Shown here piece after piece: positions 42,100 to 51,337 of a stretch of DNA of 52,934 bases; the stretch's first letter is position 1; each line of letters opens with the position of its first letter. Source of the stretch: Planctomycetia bacterium (GTDB taxonomy: Bacteria; Planctomycetota; Planctomycetia; Pirellulales; PALSA-1355); NCBI GenBank assembly GCA_016200205.1, contig JACQFF010000151.1, positions 1 to 52,934 of the forward strand. The letters run 5' to 3'. A program made the position numbers and the translations under genes. Below the pieces are notes generated by a model. That model did no database searches and was not told where the DNA came from. It worked only from the letters and a program-made list of their open reading frames with translations.

Positions 42100-42127
42100 C
42101 GTCACTACGATCTAGGAGAACGCTTGC

Positions 42128-43138
42128 ATGACGCGAATCACCCGCAGAGCCTTCGTCAGTGCTGCCGCGGCAGCGGTTGCCGCTCCCGCAATTCAACTTG
42201 GCCCCCGCCTCAAGGCTGCCGAGCCCGAACGCCCGGCGCCTCGCGTGCGGCCGAATATCCTGTACGCTCTCTCGACCGGTTCGTGGGGGCGGGTTGCGCC
42301 CAGTGGCCGGCCGCTGCCTTTGCTGCAGATTCTGGATGAGACGGCGGCCGGGGGTTTTAATGGCGTGCGGCTGACTGGGTTTCCCGCGATTCTTGAGCAG
42401 AACGGGCTGACCGTCGAGCAATACGGCGACGAGCTCGCGCGACGCGGCCTGAAATTCTCAACCGTGTCGTTTGGCGGCGAATACTTCAATCGCGACAAGC
42501 AAGCTGAGATTCGCGAGCGGGCTCGCCAGGCGCTGGAGGCGCACAAGCGTTTCGGCGCCTCCGCTCTGGTTTTCTTTCCTCCGTCGCCCGTGCCTGCGAC
42601 ACAAGAACGAGAGGCTTTTCGCGAGTCGTTCGTTTTTTTGAACGAGTTGGGCAAACTAGCGATGGAGAGTTACGGCGTGCGAATGGGGTTGCACAATCAC
42701 ACCGATTCGATGATTGAGAATCAATCGCAGGTGGACCGGTTTTTGGATGGGACCGACCCGCGGTACGTGTTTTGTGCCTGGGACACGGCGCATCTGCACT
42801 TGGGTGGGTGCGACGTGCAGGCGACTTTCCGCAAATCAATCGATCGCATCGTATATACCGATTTCAAAGATGCCACGCGAAACCCCTCGCGCGAGGACTA
42901 TGTGGCGCCCAACGGCCAGCGTTTCGCCGGTGACTCGCACGAAGGGCGGTTCTTCAACGCGATGCTGGAACTTGGACGCGGCCAGATCGATTTCGTGGCC
43001 CTGATGCGGATGCTGGCCGCCCGAAAATATCGCGGCTGGATCAATCACGATCTGGACACCATTCGCGTTTCGACCGCCGAAAGCTGGCGCGTGTCGATGA
43101 ACTATATCACCACCGTGCTCGACCCGATCTACCAATAG
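42128..43138 (+). CDS. Sugar phosphate isomerase/epimerase-like TIM-barrel protein, Tat-exported
   Basis: This 336-residue protein has a Tat-type signal (MTRITRRAFVSAAAAAVAAPAIQL) followed by an AP-endonuclease-2/xylose-isomerase-like barrel. Probable metal ligands are in MGLHNHTDSMIE, VFCAWDTAHLHLGG, YTDFKDA and GWINHDLD. It differs clearly from the hydroxypyruvate-isomerase-like protein at 21.9 kb. GGAG lies just before the ATG, and the gene starts 28 bases after the amidohydrolase, so the two are probably one transcript. An isomerase or epimerase acting on a free sugar in the periplasm is the likeliest role. Confidence 0.88.
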   Translation: MTRITRRAFVSAAAAAVAAPAIQLGPRLKAAEPERPAPRVRPNILYALSTGSWGRVAPSGRPLPLLQILDETAAGGFNGVRLTGFPAILEQNGLTVEQYGDELARRGLKFSTVSFGGEYFNRDKQAEIRERARQALEAHKRFGASALVFFPPSPVPATQEREAFRESFVFLNELGKLAMESYGVRMGLHNHTDSMIENQSQVDRFLDGTDPRYVFCAWDTAHLHLGGCDVQATFRKSIDRIVYTDFKDATRNPSREDYVAPNGQRFAGDSHEGRFFNAMLELGRGQIDFVALMRMLAARKYRGWINHDLDTIRVSTAESWRVSMNYITTVLDPIYQ

Positions 43139-43361
43139 ACCTGTGTCTCCTTCCCGCGGTAATGCGCTCTCCCTAAACGCGATTATTCGCATTGGGCCGG
43201 ACGACCTTTTGCGGACCGGCGGCCTTTCGCGTCGGTTGTCAACCAATGCCAAACGAGAATGGCGCGAGCTATAATGCGCCTTTCCGTCAGGTGTCGAAAC
43301 AAGGCCGCGGGACTGAGCCCCTCGGGCATAAGCCCACGAAAACTTTTTTTGAGGTAACACA

Positions 43362-43943
43362 ATGGACCTTCGACGACTCGCGGCAATCACAAGCCTTTTG
43401 GCGATATGTGGTGGAATATTTTATCACGCAGGGTCCGCGGCGCCGCCCGTCAGCAATACCCAGCCGGAGTCTTTGGACGTGCGCTACGCTCGCGCGCAAT
43501 TACGGTTGGCGGAATTGACCTTGCAAAAGGCGCAGGAAATGAACCGCAAAGTTCCCGGGACGCTTACGGGCAGCTTGGTGGCGCAATTCGGTGACGGCGT
43601 GGAATTTGCCAAATTGCAGTTACAAGACGCCATTCGCCCCGGGGGTATCGATCCGCTCCAAGCGAGCTTGCTGAGAGCGGAATTGGCCCGACGTTCGGCC
43701 GAAAATAAGCTAAAAAAAGCCGCCGAAGCCAACCAACGTTCGCCGGGGGTGGTCTCGGCAACGGACCTCGAGCGCTTGCGGCTGGGGGTTGAAATCGCGA
43801 AATTGCGGTTAGAGCGAGGGCAGTCGTTGGTCGGCGCGTCGAGCGATGCCAAGTTGCAGTGGCAGGTGGACCTGCTCAACGACGAGTTGGCGCGTGTCAG
43901 GGAACAGACGGACCTCCTCGGTCAGAACCGCCTTCAGCTTTAG
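43362..43943 (+). CDS. Exported helical protein with internal duplication
   Basis: This 193-residue protein has a signal peptide (MDLRRLAAITSLLAICGGIFYHAGSA) and a helical, charged mature part made of two similar units. ARAQLRLAELTLQKAQEMNRKVPG...GVEFAKLQL is matched by LRAELARRSAENKLKKAAEANQRSPG...GVEIAKLRL about 66 residues later. A short helical tail (WQVDLLNDELARVREQTDLL) follows. Such helical repeats resemble the hairpins of efflux adaptor or outer-membrane-factor proteins, but the length and fold differ. No family recognised. A GAGG site lies about seven bases before the ATG. The gene converges on the second RND pump gene. Confidence 0.78.
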   Translation: MDLRRLAAITSLLAICGGIFYHAGSAAPPVSNTQPESLDVRYARAQLRLAELTLQKAQEMNRKVPGTLTGSLVAQFGDGVEFAKLQLQDAIRPGGIDPLQASLLRAELARRSAENKLKKAAEANQRSPGVVSATDLERLRLGVEIAKLRLERGQSLVGASSDAKLQWQVDLLNDELARVREQTDLLGQNRLQL

Positions 43944-44032
43944 GTCCGACCCGATCGGGTGGGCGAGGCGAAAGTTAGTTCCATATCCTCCTGCCAAGCG
44001 AGGCACCACGCATCGCGCGGTCAGGCCCGCAA

Positions 44033-47000
44033 TTATTGCAGGTCTGCTTCCACGTTGCCCGGTCCTTCCTTGCCGTCATGGACCAGAAGTGAATAGAGCG
44101 CCGGGACGACAAAAAGCGTCGTCACAAGGCCAGCCAAGAGTCCACCGATTACTGCCCTGCCTAGGGGAGTATTCGCTTCGCTTCCCCGCGCCAAACCCAG
44201 TGCCATGGGTAGCAAGGCGAAGAAAGCCGCAAGCGCCGTCATGACGACGGGACGAACTCGGACTGCAGCTGCTCGCTTGATCGCCTCGGTTGGCGCCAAG
44301 TGGTCTTCCACTCGTAATTTTTGCGCAAAGTCCGTTAGCAGGACGGTATTGGAGACTACGATGCCGACCATAAAGATCACGCCCAGCAGCGACTGCACAT
44401 TGATCGCTGTGTTTGTCAGGTACAGCATGGTCACCACGCCCGCGATTCCAACTGGGACGGCGGCCAGAATCACCAAGGGCGTAATGTAGGACTTGAAGAG
44501 GGCGACCAGCAAGAAATAGATGAGTAGCGAAGCCAAAATGAGTCCGATACCGAGGTTGTGGAAAGTATCTTGCATCCGCGTGTACTCACCGCTCAGATCG
44601 ATTTTGCTTCCCTCGAGAACCTTTTTGGTGGGAGCAGTAGGGTCGTAAGGGGTCCAAAGGGCTGGCCCCATCGGCTCGCCGAACGCGTTGACGGCGTTCG
44701 ACACGTCGTCCGCCACATGGCCCAAATCGCGTCCCGAGATTCCCATTGTCAGGTCGATAGTAGGTTGCAAATTCGTGTGCGTCACTTCGGCCGGATCGGA
44801 TGCCCGCCGTAGCGAGACGATGTTCCGCAGGGGAATGGGCCGATTTTGCACGGGACTTGTGATCGGCACGTCCAGAAGCGTCTCAACCGACTTGATCTCG
44901 CCTTCTGGGTACTGCACGCCGACAAAGTACTGGTTGTGGCTGATCGGATCGATCCAAAAGTTGTGCTTGTTGAACTGAATGCTCGAATTAATCGCCGCCA
45001 CGACGTTCTTCATCACATCGGATTGATCCAAGCCCAGATCAGCGGCCTTGGAACGGTCGACGTCGATGATATATTTCGGATAGTCGAGTCGCTGTAAGAT
45101 ACGGCAGTCGACGACTCCATCAATTCCTGAAACCGCGTGTCGAATGTTTTCCGCGATCTTGTGGGCCACCGCAGGATCCTTGCCGCGGATGCGTATGTTG
45201 ATGGGAGTCGATTTTCCTTCGTTCATGGCACCGCGGATCATCCCGCCCGCATCAAATGCAAACTCCAACGACGAGAACTCCGCGCTTTGAGCAAAGCCTT
45301 TCCGAAGCATCTCGACGTATTCTTGAGCCGATCGCTTACGCTCTGGTTCGAGTTGCACTTTCATGACCGCGTCCATCGGGCCGGAATTCGGCGTGTAGGC
45401 AGCCGACCAATCCGGTGTCACGCCCAACTCGCTGATAGTCACCTGCAGATCGTCCTTGATTGAATCGCGGATAAACTTCTCCACCTGGGCGATCTTTTGT
45501 TCCGTGACCTCGATCCGCGTTCCCGTCGCGTCTCGCACGTAGATCTCGAACGCGCCGGCATCGACTTCAGGAAAGGACTCCCGACGAAGACGAGACCCTA
45601 AGAGTGTCACCACCGCGACGAGAATCACGAGAGCGGAACAAACCGTCAGCACCCGTCGTCGCATTACGGTGTTCAGGAGTTTCACGTAGCCTTGAATGGC
45701 GCGATCGATCAGGTTCTCCCAACGCTCAAATGGCCCGACTAGACGTTTCAGAGGCGGGTGCTCGTGAACGCTGCGATGCTCGTGATCTTCGCCGGTTGGA
45801 GACGAACTCAGAATTGGATGGGCGATGTCGTGCGATTTGAGCCAAGCGGCACAGCGAGCTGGCACGAACGACCAGGAGAGTAACGATGCCGACGCCATCG
45901 AGAAAGCCACGGCCATCGCCATCGGCTGGAACAAGAACTGCCCCATTCCCGGCATGATCGCCAGTGGAGCCAGCACCAAGAGCGTACAAATGCTCGCCGC
46001 CAAGACCGGTAGCGCGACCTCGCTCGAGCCGAGATACGCGGCCCGAAACGGCGCCGCGCCCAACCCTAGGTGGCGATGCGTGTTTTCAAGGCACACAATC
46101 GATGTGTCGATCAAGGGACCAATAGCCAAAGAGAGGCCCGCCAGGGTCATCACGTTGATCGTGTTGTCCGTGTAGTACAAGCCAGCGACAGTTGCAAAAA
46201 CCGCGATCGGAAGGGTCAGCACGGCGATAATCGTCATTCGCCACTCGCCCAAGAATAACAGAATGACCAGCGAGCAAAGTATCGCGCCAAGCACGCCCTC
46301 CTCGATCAGGCTCTCGATGGAGTTGCGGACGTACACGGATTGGTCCATGACGACCTTCAAGTCAATGCCCGGACGGGTGAGACGTCCTTTCATGTCGGGA
46401 ACCGTCGTTTTCAGATTGTCCACGACGCTCAGCGTGCTGGTACCGAGTTGCCGATACACTGGGATGTAGACCTGGCGCCGGCCGTTGACCCTTACCACAT
46501 TCGTCTGGATGAAGCTGGCATCTTCGGGAGTGGCAACGTTTTTTAGATAAGTGGCATTGCCGTGCTCGGTTCGAAGGGGAATGTCGCCCATGCGATCGAC
46601 AAGCTCGTACATCGAGTTTGAGTCGATGGCATAGTCGGTGCTGCCGAACTTGGCGTCGCCGGCGGGCAGAAAGAGATTGTAGTTGTCGAGTGCCTTCATC
46701 ACGTCGACGGGCGACAGATTCCGGGCCTGTAGCTTCGCGCGATCTAGGTAAGCGAGCACGGCCCGAATCTTGCCGCCGTAAACCACCGGAGCAACGGCCC
46801 CGGGGACCGCCATGATCATATTGCGGACTTCATAGCGACCCGTATCGTACAAAATCGACTCGGACTGGCTTTTGCTGTCCAACGCGACGATGCATGCCGG
46901 CGTCGTGCTCGTCGGATCAAAGGGAAGAACCACCGGCGGCAAAGTGCCTGGCGGCAAATTGGGAATCGCCGCGGAAGCCAGCGAGTTGACCTGGGTCAGC

Positions 47001-47314
47001 GCTCCGTTCGGATCCGTGTCGCTGCGGTAGTAGTTGCGAACAATGCTGGCCCCCACGATGGATCGAGACTCTTGGCGACTCGTGCCGGTCGCCTGGCCGG
47101 TCCACCGCTCCATACGGTTAGTAATGTCCTTTTCGACGTTTTCGGCGGGCATTCCGCCATAGAATGTCAAAACCTGCACCGCCGGGCTCTTGAACACCGG
47201 CAAGATGTCGATCGGAATGACGCGAAGAGACAATGCTCCGAACACGACGAGGGTAAGCACCATCACGGTGACGGCATAGGGATTTCTTAACGACGCGCGG
47301 ATTAGTCCGTTCAT
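44033..47314 (-). CDS. RND efflux pump permease, second type
   Basis: This 1093-residue inner-membrane pump has twelve transmembrane segments in two repeated halves. The start MNGLIRASLRNPYAVTVMVLTLVVFG and PIDILPVFKSPAVQVLTFYGGMPAENVEKDITNRME fit the family. Transmembrane segment 4 reads LAIGPLIDTSIVCLENTHRHL. The first proton-relay Asp is kept but the second is Thr, closer to heavy-metal RND pumps (one Asp followed by Ala) than to drug pumps. The inserted loop around residue 500 is His/Glu-rich (EDHEHRSVHEHPP) and could bind metal. It is the last gene of a minus-strand operon with its adaptor 42 bases upstream. The substrate is unknown; a metal or cationic compound is plausible. Confidence 0.92.
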   Translation of the reverse strand: MNGLIRASLRNPYAVTVMVLTLVVFGALSLRVIPIDILPVFKSPAVQVLTFYGGMPAENVEKDITNRMERWTGQATGTSRQESRSIVGASIVRNYYRSDTDPNGALTQVNSLASAAIPNLPPGTLPPVVLPFDPTSTTPACIVALDSKSQSESILYDTGRYEVRNMIMAVPGAVAPVVYGGKIRAVLAYLDRAKLQARNLSPVDVMKALDNYNLFLPAGDAKFGSTDYAIDSNSMYELVDRMGDIPLRTEHGNATYLKNVATPEDASFIQTNVVRVNGRRQVYIPVYRQLGTSTLSVVDNLKTTVPDMKGRLTRPGIDLKVVMDQSVYVRNSIESLIEEGVLGAILCSLVILLFLGEWRMTIIAVLTLPIAVFATVAGLYYTDNTINVMTLAGLSLAIGPLIDTSIVCLENTHRHLGLGAAPFRAAYLGSSEVALPVLAASICTLLVLAPLAIMPGMGQFLFQPMAMAVAFSMASASLLSWSFVPARCAAWLKSHDIAHPILSSSPTGEDHEHRSVHEHPPLKRLVGPFERWENLIDRAIQGYVKLLNTVMRRRVLTVCSALVILVAVVTLLGSRLRRESFPEVDAGAFEIYVRDATGTRIEVTEQKIAQVEKFIRDSIKDDLQVTISELGVTPDWSAAYTPNSGPMDAVMKVQLEPERKRSAQEYVEMLRKGFAQSAEFSSLEFAFDAGGMIRGAMNEGKSTPINIRIRGKDPAVAHKIAENIRHAVSGIDGVVDCRILQRLDYPKYIIDVDRSKAADLGLDQSDVMKNVVAAINSSIQFNKHNFWIDPISHNQYFVGVQYPEGEIKSVETLLDVPITSPVQNRPIPLRNIVSLRRASDPAEVTHTNLQPTIDLTMGISGRDLGHVADDVSNAVNAFGEPMGPALWTPYDPTAPTKKVLEGSKIDLSGEYTRMQDTFHNLGIGLILASLLIYFLLVALFKSYITPLVILAAVPVGIAGVVTMLYLTNTAINVQSLLGVIFMVGIVVSNTVLLTDFAQKLRVEDHLAPTEAIKRAAAVRVRPVVMTALAAFFALLPMALGLARGSEANTPLGRAVIGGLLAGLVTTLFVVPALYSLLVHDGKEGPGNVEADLQ

Positions 47315-47356
47315 AAAGCAGTCTCTTGAAACAAGCGGTCGATCTCAGGATCGATG

Positions 47357-48760
47357 CTACTTGCGGCGAGTGTCTTCCCCAGCAGCCTTGGTTTTGCCCG
47401 CGGCACTAACAACGGTCACGCGGGCTCCATCCGAAAGCGTTCCACTCGGATGGCGGATCACATCGTCCTCGATCGAGAGCCCTTGGACGATCTCAATATC
47501 GAGGCCATCATCGCGCCCGACGCGTACCGATACGAGGTGAGCGGCGCCGTCTTTGCACGTATACACCGTCGCTCTGCCGCCGCTGATCTTGCCGACCAGC
47601 GACGAAGAAGGAACTCTCACTGCCCCGGGCAGCGTCCCCAGCTGAATTGTCACGTAACCATACATCCCCTGTCGGAGCAGATTCTTTTCGTTCGGAAGAT
47701 CGATTTCCGCCCGCATGGTGCGGGTCTTGGTATCCTCCGAGTCGGCGATGCGCGATACTTTTCCGGAAAAGCGGATGCCAGGCAGGTTGTCGATCTCGAC
47801 GACGGCCTCATCGTCTTTATTCGTGAAGGGAACGTCCGGGTCCGGGATCTGCACGACGACACGCATCTTATCCGTGCGGTCAATTGCCAAGACCGGGACG
47901 AGAGACTCTTGGTCGGCCGAGCGGATGAAGTCTCCGGGGAAGAAATTGCGCTTGGTCACGACTCCGTCATATGGCGAGACGATCGTCAGGTACTGAACGA
48001 AGACTTCTGCTTTTTCCAAGGTCGCCTGAGCGACTTCAACCTTGGCACGAGCCTCGGCGGCGTCAGCCTCGGCCTGCTCGATTCGCGCGGCCGCGGCGCT
48101 GGCCATCGCTTTTGCACTGGCGACACCAGCGATTGCGGCGCCTTCGGCGGCGCGAGCGGCTTCCATTTGACTCAGCTGTTCGTCGACAAGCCGGTCGTCA
48201 ATCGATTTCAACTTGGAGAGCTCCTTGAATCGAACGAATTGTTTCTCCCGGAAGTCTCGGCTGGCCTTGGCGCTGTCGACGTCGGCTTTGACTTTTTCAA
48301 TGGCAGCCAGGGCCGCTTCGCGGTCTGCCTTCGCCGTCGCGATGCGGGCGACCGCCTGGACTACCTGGGCCTTCGTTTGGTCCAAGTTGGCCCGCGCATG
48401 TTCAGCCTCTTTCAATAGCTCGGGCGCGTCGATTTCCGCGAGGACATCATCCCGCTCGACGTGATCTCCGATGTCCACGGCCTGCGACTTCAGATAACCA
48501 GAGACCTTTGCAAACAATTGTGCCGACTCGAACGCGATGACCGAACCGGGCTGATTGGTTGTCCGCTCAATCCCACCCTTCTGCGGCTTCACGGTTTCGA
48601 CTCGGATGGTCGTGGCCTGGGGCGCAGAGTTGTCCTTGGAACCGTTTGCGGCCACAGCGACAGACACAGGGCGGGTTGTCAGAGCAAGCCACGCGATCGG
48701 GCAGCCAACGCCAACCACCAAAAGACCAAACAGACGCCACCGTGAAAACAATGTTCGCAT
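47357..48760 (-). CDS. RND efflux membrane-fusion protein, second type
   Basis: This 467-residue adaptor has an N-terminal hydrophobic anchor (LFGLLVVGVGCPIAWLAL) with a cysteine at position 20 that is not in a clear lipobox. The first lipoyl half is GSVIAFESAQLFAKVSGYLKSQAVDIGDHVERDDVLAEID. A very long, Ala-rich alpha-hairpin (about 115-270) and the second half YLTIVSPYDGVVTKRNFFPGDF follow. Beta-barrel marks are VVVQIPDPDVPFTNKDDEAVVEI and GKVSRIADSEDTKTRTMRAEIDLPN. The long hairpin fits a partner for the outer-membrane factors encoded upstream. It precedes the RND permease by 42 bases in one operon. Confidence 0.92.
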   Translation of the reverse strand: MRTLFSRWRLFGLLVVGVGCPIAWLALTTRPVSVAVAANGSKDNSAPQATTIRVETVKPQKGGIERTTNQPGSVIAFESAQLFAKVSGYLKSQAVDIGDHVERDDVLAEIDAPELLKEAEHARANLDQTKAQVVQAVARIATAKADREAALAAIEKVKADVDSAKASRDFREKQFVRFKELSKLKSIDDRLVDEQLSQMEAARAAEGAAIAGVASAKAMASAAAARIEQAEADAAEARAKVEVAQATLEKAEVFVQYLTIVSPYDGVVTKRNFFPGDFIRSADQESLVPVLAIDRTDKMRVVVQIPDPDVPFTNKDDEAVVEIDNLPGIRFSGKVSRIADSEDTKTRTMRAEIDLPNEKNLLRQGMYGYVTIQLGTLPGAVRVPSSSLVGKISGGRATVYTCKDGAAHLVSVRVGRDDGLDIEIVQGLSIEDDVIRHPSGTLSDGARVTVVSAAGKTKAAGEDTRRK

Positions 48761-48925
48761 GGGAACGATTCCTAAAATGAAAAACCGTCTCGGCCAACAA
48801 GATACGCCCAGCCAGTTGCGTCAACGGCAAACACTTTTCGGTCGATACGCGCGGCCCGGGAAGGCAATTGATTTTTCGCAAACTGCAACGTTGCGCAGAG
48901 AGACAGTGCGCGAGGCGGGGCCGGT

Positions 48926-49297
48926 TTAGCACCGTAAATGACTGCCGCCAACACAGAATTGCTGACTTGGCGGGCAGCGGCCAATTGCAGCGTTGTGACC
49001 CAAAGATGTGGCAAAAAGCAGCAACGGCCAGACCACTCCCACCGCCGCGACATCCTGAGTCGAAATGGCGTCTTCCTCTTCCAGTAGAGTCAGGAAAACC
49101 AATGGTTCGTCAGTGGCCATGTCGCCGTGGGCTACAAGTGCTGTTTGCGGGGATTCGCAGCAAACAACGGTATTTGTCATTCGGCGGAACTTGAGCGGCT
49201 TCGCTGTGGCGATGCCATTTGGCGACACTCTGGCAAGCGTGAGCCACGGCATGACCATCAACGCCATCACCAACGCGATTGTTATTGAACCTTGCAT
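48926..49297 (-). CDS. Small hypothetical exported protein in the efflux operon
   Basis: This frame of about 123 residues starts with a plausible signal peptide (MQGSITIALVMALMVMPWLTLA), then a region with charged and hydrophobic stretches (DEPLVFLTLLEEEDAISTQDVAAVGVVWPLLLFATSLG) and a cysteine-bearing end (RCPPSQQFCVGGSHLRC). It lies between the outer-membrane-factor genes and the adaptor gene on the same strand, which is the main reason to list it. No family recognised. The second hydrophobic stretch could be a membrane helix. It could also be a chance ORF. Confidence 0.42.
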   Translation of the reverse strand: MQGSITIALVMALMVMPWLTLARVSPNGIATAKPLKFRRMTNTVVCCESPQTALVAHGDMATDEPLVFLTLLEEEDAISTQDVAAVGVVWPLLLFATSLGHNAAIGRCPPSQQFCVGGSHLRC

Positions 49298-49606
49298 GCG
49301 CTGATTCACCGGTCAGTCCTCGTGAGTCTCGCTAATGTATCCCGCTGGCAAGGTGGCGATAACAGCCGCCACCGCCGCCTGCTCGCGTTCACATCCCATT
49401 TCAGGTATTCGTCACGCGTGTACAAGGCACGAAAGCGAACATCTCAATCAAGATAATACCAGACATTTGAGGTCTCGGCCAGTCAGAATATACCCCGCCT
49501 GCGATTTACATCGCGCCTACTCTGTCGATGGCATGCTGTTCGGCGGCCTGCCCGGCGCCGGTGAAAGAACGTCGAACTTTGGTGACCAGAGGGACCTGTG
49601 GGCGGG
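49298..49606. other. Intergenic region, no supported feature
   Basis: These 309 bases separate the outer-membrane-factor genes from the small hypothetical protein. There is no protein-like frame, strong hairpin or repeat that I can see. A promoter for the small protein, adaptor and pump genes could lie here. Confidence 0.35.
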
Positions 49607-51277
49607 CTATTGGTGAACCGGAGACGCCAGGCTTTGAACTTCAGGCAAGGCCAATTTCGGAAGCTGGCCTAATGCCACGAACAGCCGAAATTGGGCCTGG
49701 TCATACGCGGCAATTGCGGCGACCAGTGCTTGCCGCGCTGCCACAGCGCGGCTGAGACTATCAAGCAATTCAATCGGCAATCCTTCGCCTCCGCGGATTC
49801 GATTGAATTCTTCGCGAAGGCCCGCTTCGGCGGACGCCAGCCTGTTTTCGAAAATATCCAATTGCCGTCGGGTCGCAACCGACGACACATATGCTTCCGC
49901 CACCTCGCGGCGAACAAGATTCACAGCGCGGATGCGGTTGGCAGCAGCCTGATCGGTTTGAGCTCGTCGTCCGTTCCGAATGGCGGCATTGCCGACGCCG
50001 AAGTTTTGGACGGTCCAGTATGCGAGCGCGTCGAAATCGGATCGTCCGGCGAAATGGCCAAATGTGGGGCTCGTAAAATTACTGCCACCGCCAAACTCCC
50101 CCGCGCTGAAACCAACAGAAATGGTCGGAAAAAACGGTCGCATTCGTTCCTGGCGGTAGCGAGATTGGTTCTCGGCGATCTCCGCGCTTCTCGCTGCGAC
50201 TTCGGGGCGCCGACGAAGAGCTACTTCGATCAGTCGCTCAAGCTTATCGCTTGTGTCCACTAACTGCAGGATTGGAATAGGGCCTCCCACCGTCTTTAGC
50301 CTGACGGACGGATCAAGATTCACGACTCGAGCCAGTTCGGCCGCGGCAACGGCCACTTGTTCAGTGGCGCGCTGTAGCTCCGAGTCGATGAGCGAGGCCT
50401 CGGTTCGTGCTCGATCGGCGTCGGCTTGGCGCCCCTGACCGACCTTTGCGAAGTTTGTGGTAACTCGGACGACTTCGCCGACGTCCAGCCGCGACTGCCG
50501 CAGGATTTCCAGTCGTGCCTCCGCAGCCATCAGATCCAAGTAGCGAGTGCTCACGTCGAGCAAGATCGAATTGGTTGTGGCTCCGGCGTCCAAGCTCCGA
50601 ACTACGGTGTGCTGTCTTGCCGCAAGCGGCTCGAAGAGGGCATCTCCTAAGTGGCTGAAGATACGTATGGCTGGAAATGACACGCTTTCAGCAGCTAGGG
50701 TCCGGGCGCCCCCGCCAAAGTAGACGGACTGTTCCGCAAGTCCGAAAATCGCTCCGCGGGCCCGCTGCAAGCCTCCGTTGTGCAAGTGATAGTTGGTGCC
50801 GGCATTCAGTGTCGGGAGAAGCAAGGCTCTGGCGCCCTGTTGCAGGGCCAAACTTTCGTTGATTCTCTCCCTCGCTAGGCCAATCTCAGGATTTGTACCA
50901 TCGGCGAGGCGCAGCGCGGCCGGCAAGTCGATCATGTGACTATCAATATCGGTCCCCGGGCCCTGGATTCCGGTCGCGTCTGGTGGCAACGGATGTGGCG
51001 CATCGATCACCTCAGGCTTGCCCTGCGTCTGGGGCAATCTTTGGACTGAAGACTTCGGACCGGACGCGGAGGCTGGCTGAACGAAATTATCCGGTAAGCG
51101 CCGTACGGTCGGGCCGCCGCTGCTTCCGACGGCCGGTGGCGTGTCCGGGCTGCTCCGTGCCAATTGCGGCGTTGCGGATGCGACCAGGACAAAACCAACG
51201 AGCCCGCTTTTGCGTAGACGCGACTGAACTGTCTCGCATATTCTCGGAAATCGCCGGCCGTAAGAAAAACGACGCAT
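49607..51277 (-). CDS. TolC-family outer-membrane efflux protein
   Basis: This 556-residue protein has an N-terminal signal (KSGLVGFVLVASATPQLA), then a long low-complexity linker of about 90 residues before the efflux domain (from about 120: IDLPAALRLADGTNPEIGLARERI). Two TolC-type repeats follow, with the conserved NLDPSVRL turn near 330, RRPEVAARSAEIAENQSRYRQERM in the second repeat, and LPIELLDSLSRAVAARQALVAAIAAYDQAQFRLFVALGQ at the end. FGGGSNFTSPTFGHFAGRSDFDA is shared nearly exactly with the neighbouring protein. The family forms trimeric outer-membrane channels. With the downstream adaptor and RND permease it completes a tripartite pump. Confidence 0.88.
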   Translation of the reverse strand: MRRFSYGRRFPRICETVQSRLRKSGLVGFVLVASATPQLARSSPDTPPAVGSSGGPTVRRLPDNFVQPASASGPKSSVQRLPQTQGKPEVIDAPHPLPPDATGIQGPGTDIDSHMIDLPAALRLADGTNPEIGLARERINESLALQQGARALLLPTLNAGTNYHLHNGGLQRARGAIFGLAEQSVYFGGGARTLAAESVSFPAIRIFSHLGDALFEPLAARQHTVVRSLDAGATTNSILLDVSTRYLDLMAAEARLEILRQSRLDVGEVVRVTTNFAKVGQGRQADADRARTEASLIDSELQRATEQVAVAAAELARVVNLDPSVRLKTVGGPIPILQLVDTSDKLERLIEVALRRRPEVAARSAEIAENQSRYRQERMRPFFPTISVGFSAGEFGGGSNFTSPTFGHFAGRSDFDALAYWTVQNFGVGNAAIRNGRRAQTDQAAANRIRAVNLVRREVAEAYVSSVATRRQLDIFENRLASAEAGLREEFNRIRGGEGLPIELLDSLSRAVAARQALVAAIAAYDQAQFRLFVALGQLPKLALPEVQSLASPVHQ

Positions 51278-51337
51278 AACGAGCCAATGGACTCGAGCAG
51301 AATCAGGATGGGGTTGTCGTCATGAAGGGACTTGGAA

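Noticed and set aside
41152-42105. Minus-strand ORF of 317 codons opposite the amidohydrolase
   Set aside because: Antisense shadow; the sense strand carries the Tat signal and metal motifs.
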